Positions 37,741-38,855 of a DNA stretch of 38,855 nucleotides are shown piece after piece. Positions within the stretch are counted from its first letter, which is position 1. Each line of letters begins with the position of its first letter. Origin of the DNA: Chitinophagaceae bacterium (GTDB lineage Bacteria > Bacteroidota > Bacteroidia > Chitinophagales > Chitinophagaceae); NCBI GenBank assembly GCA_947474815.1, contig CANJJU010000009.1, positions 1-38,855 of the forward strand. The letters run 5' to 3'. Below the pieces are notes generated by a model that was not told where the DNA came from, did not search any database, and saw only the letters and a list, made by a program, of their open reading frames with translations. A program made the position numbers and the translations under genes.

Positions 37741-38855
37741 ATGCGTAAAAAAATTCTTATACCGCTTTTTATTTTATTCGCCTCTTTTGCTCAGGCGCAG
37801 TTAAATAATAGCTGGATTGATTATTCGAAAACCTATTATACTTTTCGTATTTCAAAAGACACGTTGTGTCGAATTCCTCAATCTGCAATAGCATCTGCAG
37901 GATTAAGCACCGTAAATGCAAACTATTTTCAACTTTGGAGAAACGGGGAAGAAATTCGATTATACACATCTGTTAGTAATGCTCCATTAGGCACGAACGA
38001 TTTTATTGAGTTTTGGGGTCAAATGAATGATGGCAAATCAGATAATCAATTATACCGTGATCCTACTTTTCAATTATCGGATAGGTATAGTCTAGAGACA
38101 GATACGGCAGCCTATTTTTTAACTGTTAACTCACTAAGTCCTAATCTACGTTATGCTTCTGTAAATAATACCGCGCCTAGTGTTACCACCCCAGATGCGT
38201 ATTTCATGCGTAATGTTGATTATTATTATCATGACGACATCAATAGAGGAGAAGCTAGAGTGATTGGTGAATATGTTTACTCCTCTGCCTATGATCCTGC
38301 AGAAGGGTGGTCTAGTAATCCAGTATATCCTGATGTTGATCTTTTAAAAGAGTTTGTTGATTTAAATGTATATACGGCGGGTCCCTCAAATAGTCTATCA
38401 GTAAGAGCAAATCTTGCAGGGAGTGCACCCAATACAAGAGATGTAAAAATTAAACTTTTTCAAAATGAAATTACTACTTCCCCTTACAGTTCCACCATCA
38501 CCCTTTCTAATTTCGAATACAAAAAAATAAACATTCAAAGTCTACCCATATCTCTTTTACAAAATCCTTCTTCTGTACAAGTATACGTAAATGGGAATTC
38601 TGCCATTTCTACAGATAGAATCGTAGTGGCCAGTGTTGGACTTACTTATCCCGCTACTTTTAATTTTGCGAATACAAAATATTTTCCTTTTGAATTAACA
38701 GCAGCTCCTTCTGGCAACTATCTTGTCATTGATAATTTTAATTATGGTACTACAGCTCCGGTGTTGTATGACATTAGTTCGGGTAATCGTTATGTAGGAG
38801 AAATTCTTTCTTCTCCAGGTAAAGTAAAATTTGTACTTCCTGCTTCGAATACAGG
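37741..38855 (+). CDS. Putative T9SS sortase PorU-like / C25 peptidase-family protein, N-terminal part (runs off right edge)
   Basis: Manual reading: MRKKILIPLFILFASFAQAQLNNSWIDYSKTYYTFRISKDTLCRIPQSAIASAGL...NYFQLWRNGEEIRLY...FIEFWGQMNDGKSDNQLYRDP... resembles the N-terminal beta domain of Bacteroidota PorU/PorU2-type proteins. Catalytic domain not in the window. Confidence 0.7.
   Translation, partial: MRKKILIPLFILFASFAQAQLNNSWIDYSKTYYTFRISKDTLCRIPQSAIASAGLSTVNANYFQLWRNGEEIRLYTSVSNAPLGTNDFIEFWGQMNDGKSDNQLYRDPTFQLSDRYSLETDTAAYFLTVNSLSPNLRYASVNNTAPSVTTPDAYFMRNVDYYYHDDINRGEARVIGEYVYSSAYDPAEGWSSNPVYPDVDLLKEFVDLNVYTAGPSNSLSVRANLAGSAPNTRDVKIKLFQNEITTSPYSSTITLSNFEYKKINIQSLPISLLQNPSSVQVYVNGNSAISTDRIVVASVGLTYPATFNFANTKYFPFELTAAPSGNYLVIDNFNYGTTAPVLYDISSGNRYVGEILSSPGKVKFVLPASNT

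Noticed and set aside
1-38855. CRISPR arrays, transposons, prophage or defence islands
   Set aside because: No regularly spaced direct repeats, transposase/integrase motifs, phage genes or known defence domains were seen on either strand.

Overview
The window is about 38.9 kb of AT-rich chromosomal DNA from a Bacteroidota bacterium, probably Chitinophagaceae-like. That placement rests on T9SS/gliding-type sorting domains, TAnnTTTG-type -7 boxes and the gene content. Most of it is dense housekeeping DNA on both strands: Mrp/ApbC ATPase (truncated at the left edge), shikimate kinase, FtsK, Pth, FAH-family hydrolase, M1 metallopeptidase, HupE/UreJ, DUF6702-like protein, CNNM/CorC-type protein, PAP2 phosphatase, two tandem LTA-synthase-like sulfatase-fold proteins, methyltransferase, phosphohexomutase (GlmM-like), cysteine desulfurase, tryptophan 2,3-dioxygenase, T9SS cargo protein, MutS, LolA-like, UbiX, serine palmitoyltransferase-like AOS enzyme, PafA-like alkaline phosphatase, tRNA-Gln(UUG), cyanophycin synthetase and cyanophycinase (divergent), TyrRS, PorV-like protein and a PorU-like protein (truncated at the right edge). 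I found no CRISPR array, transposon, phage or obvious defence island, and no clear undescribed system. The spots most worth a second look are the M1/HupE/DUF6702 neighbourhood, the divergent cyanophycin pair, the tandem LTA-synthase-like pair, a cysteine-patterned tandem repeat in a T9SS cargo protein, -7 promoter boxes abutting start codons (possible leaderless mRNAs), and two convergent gene pairs whose stop codons interlock in a TTAA tetranucleotide.
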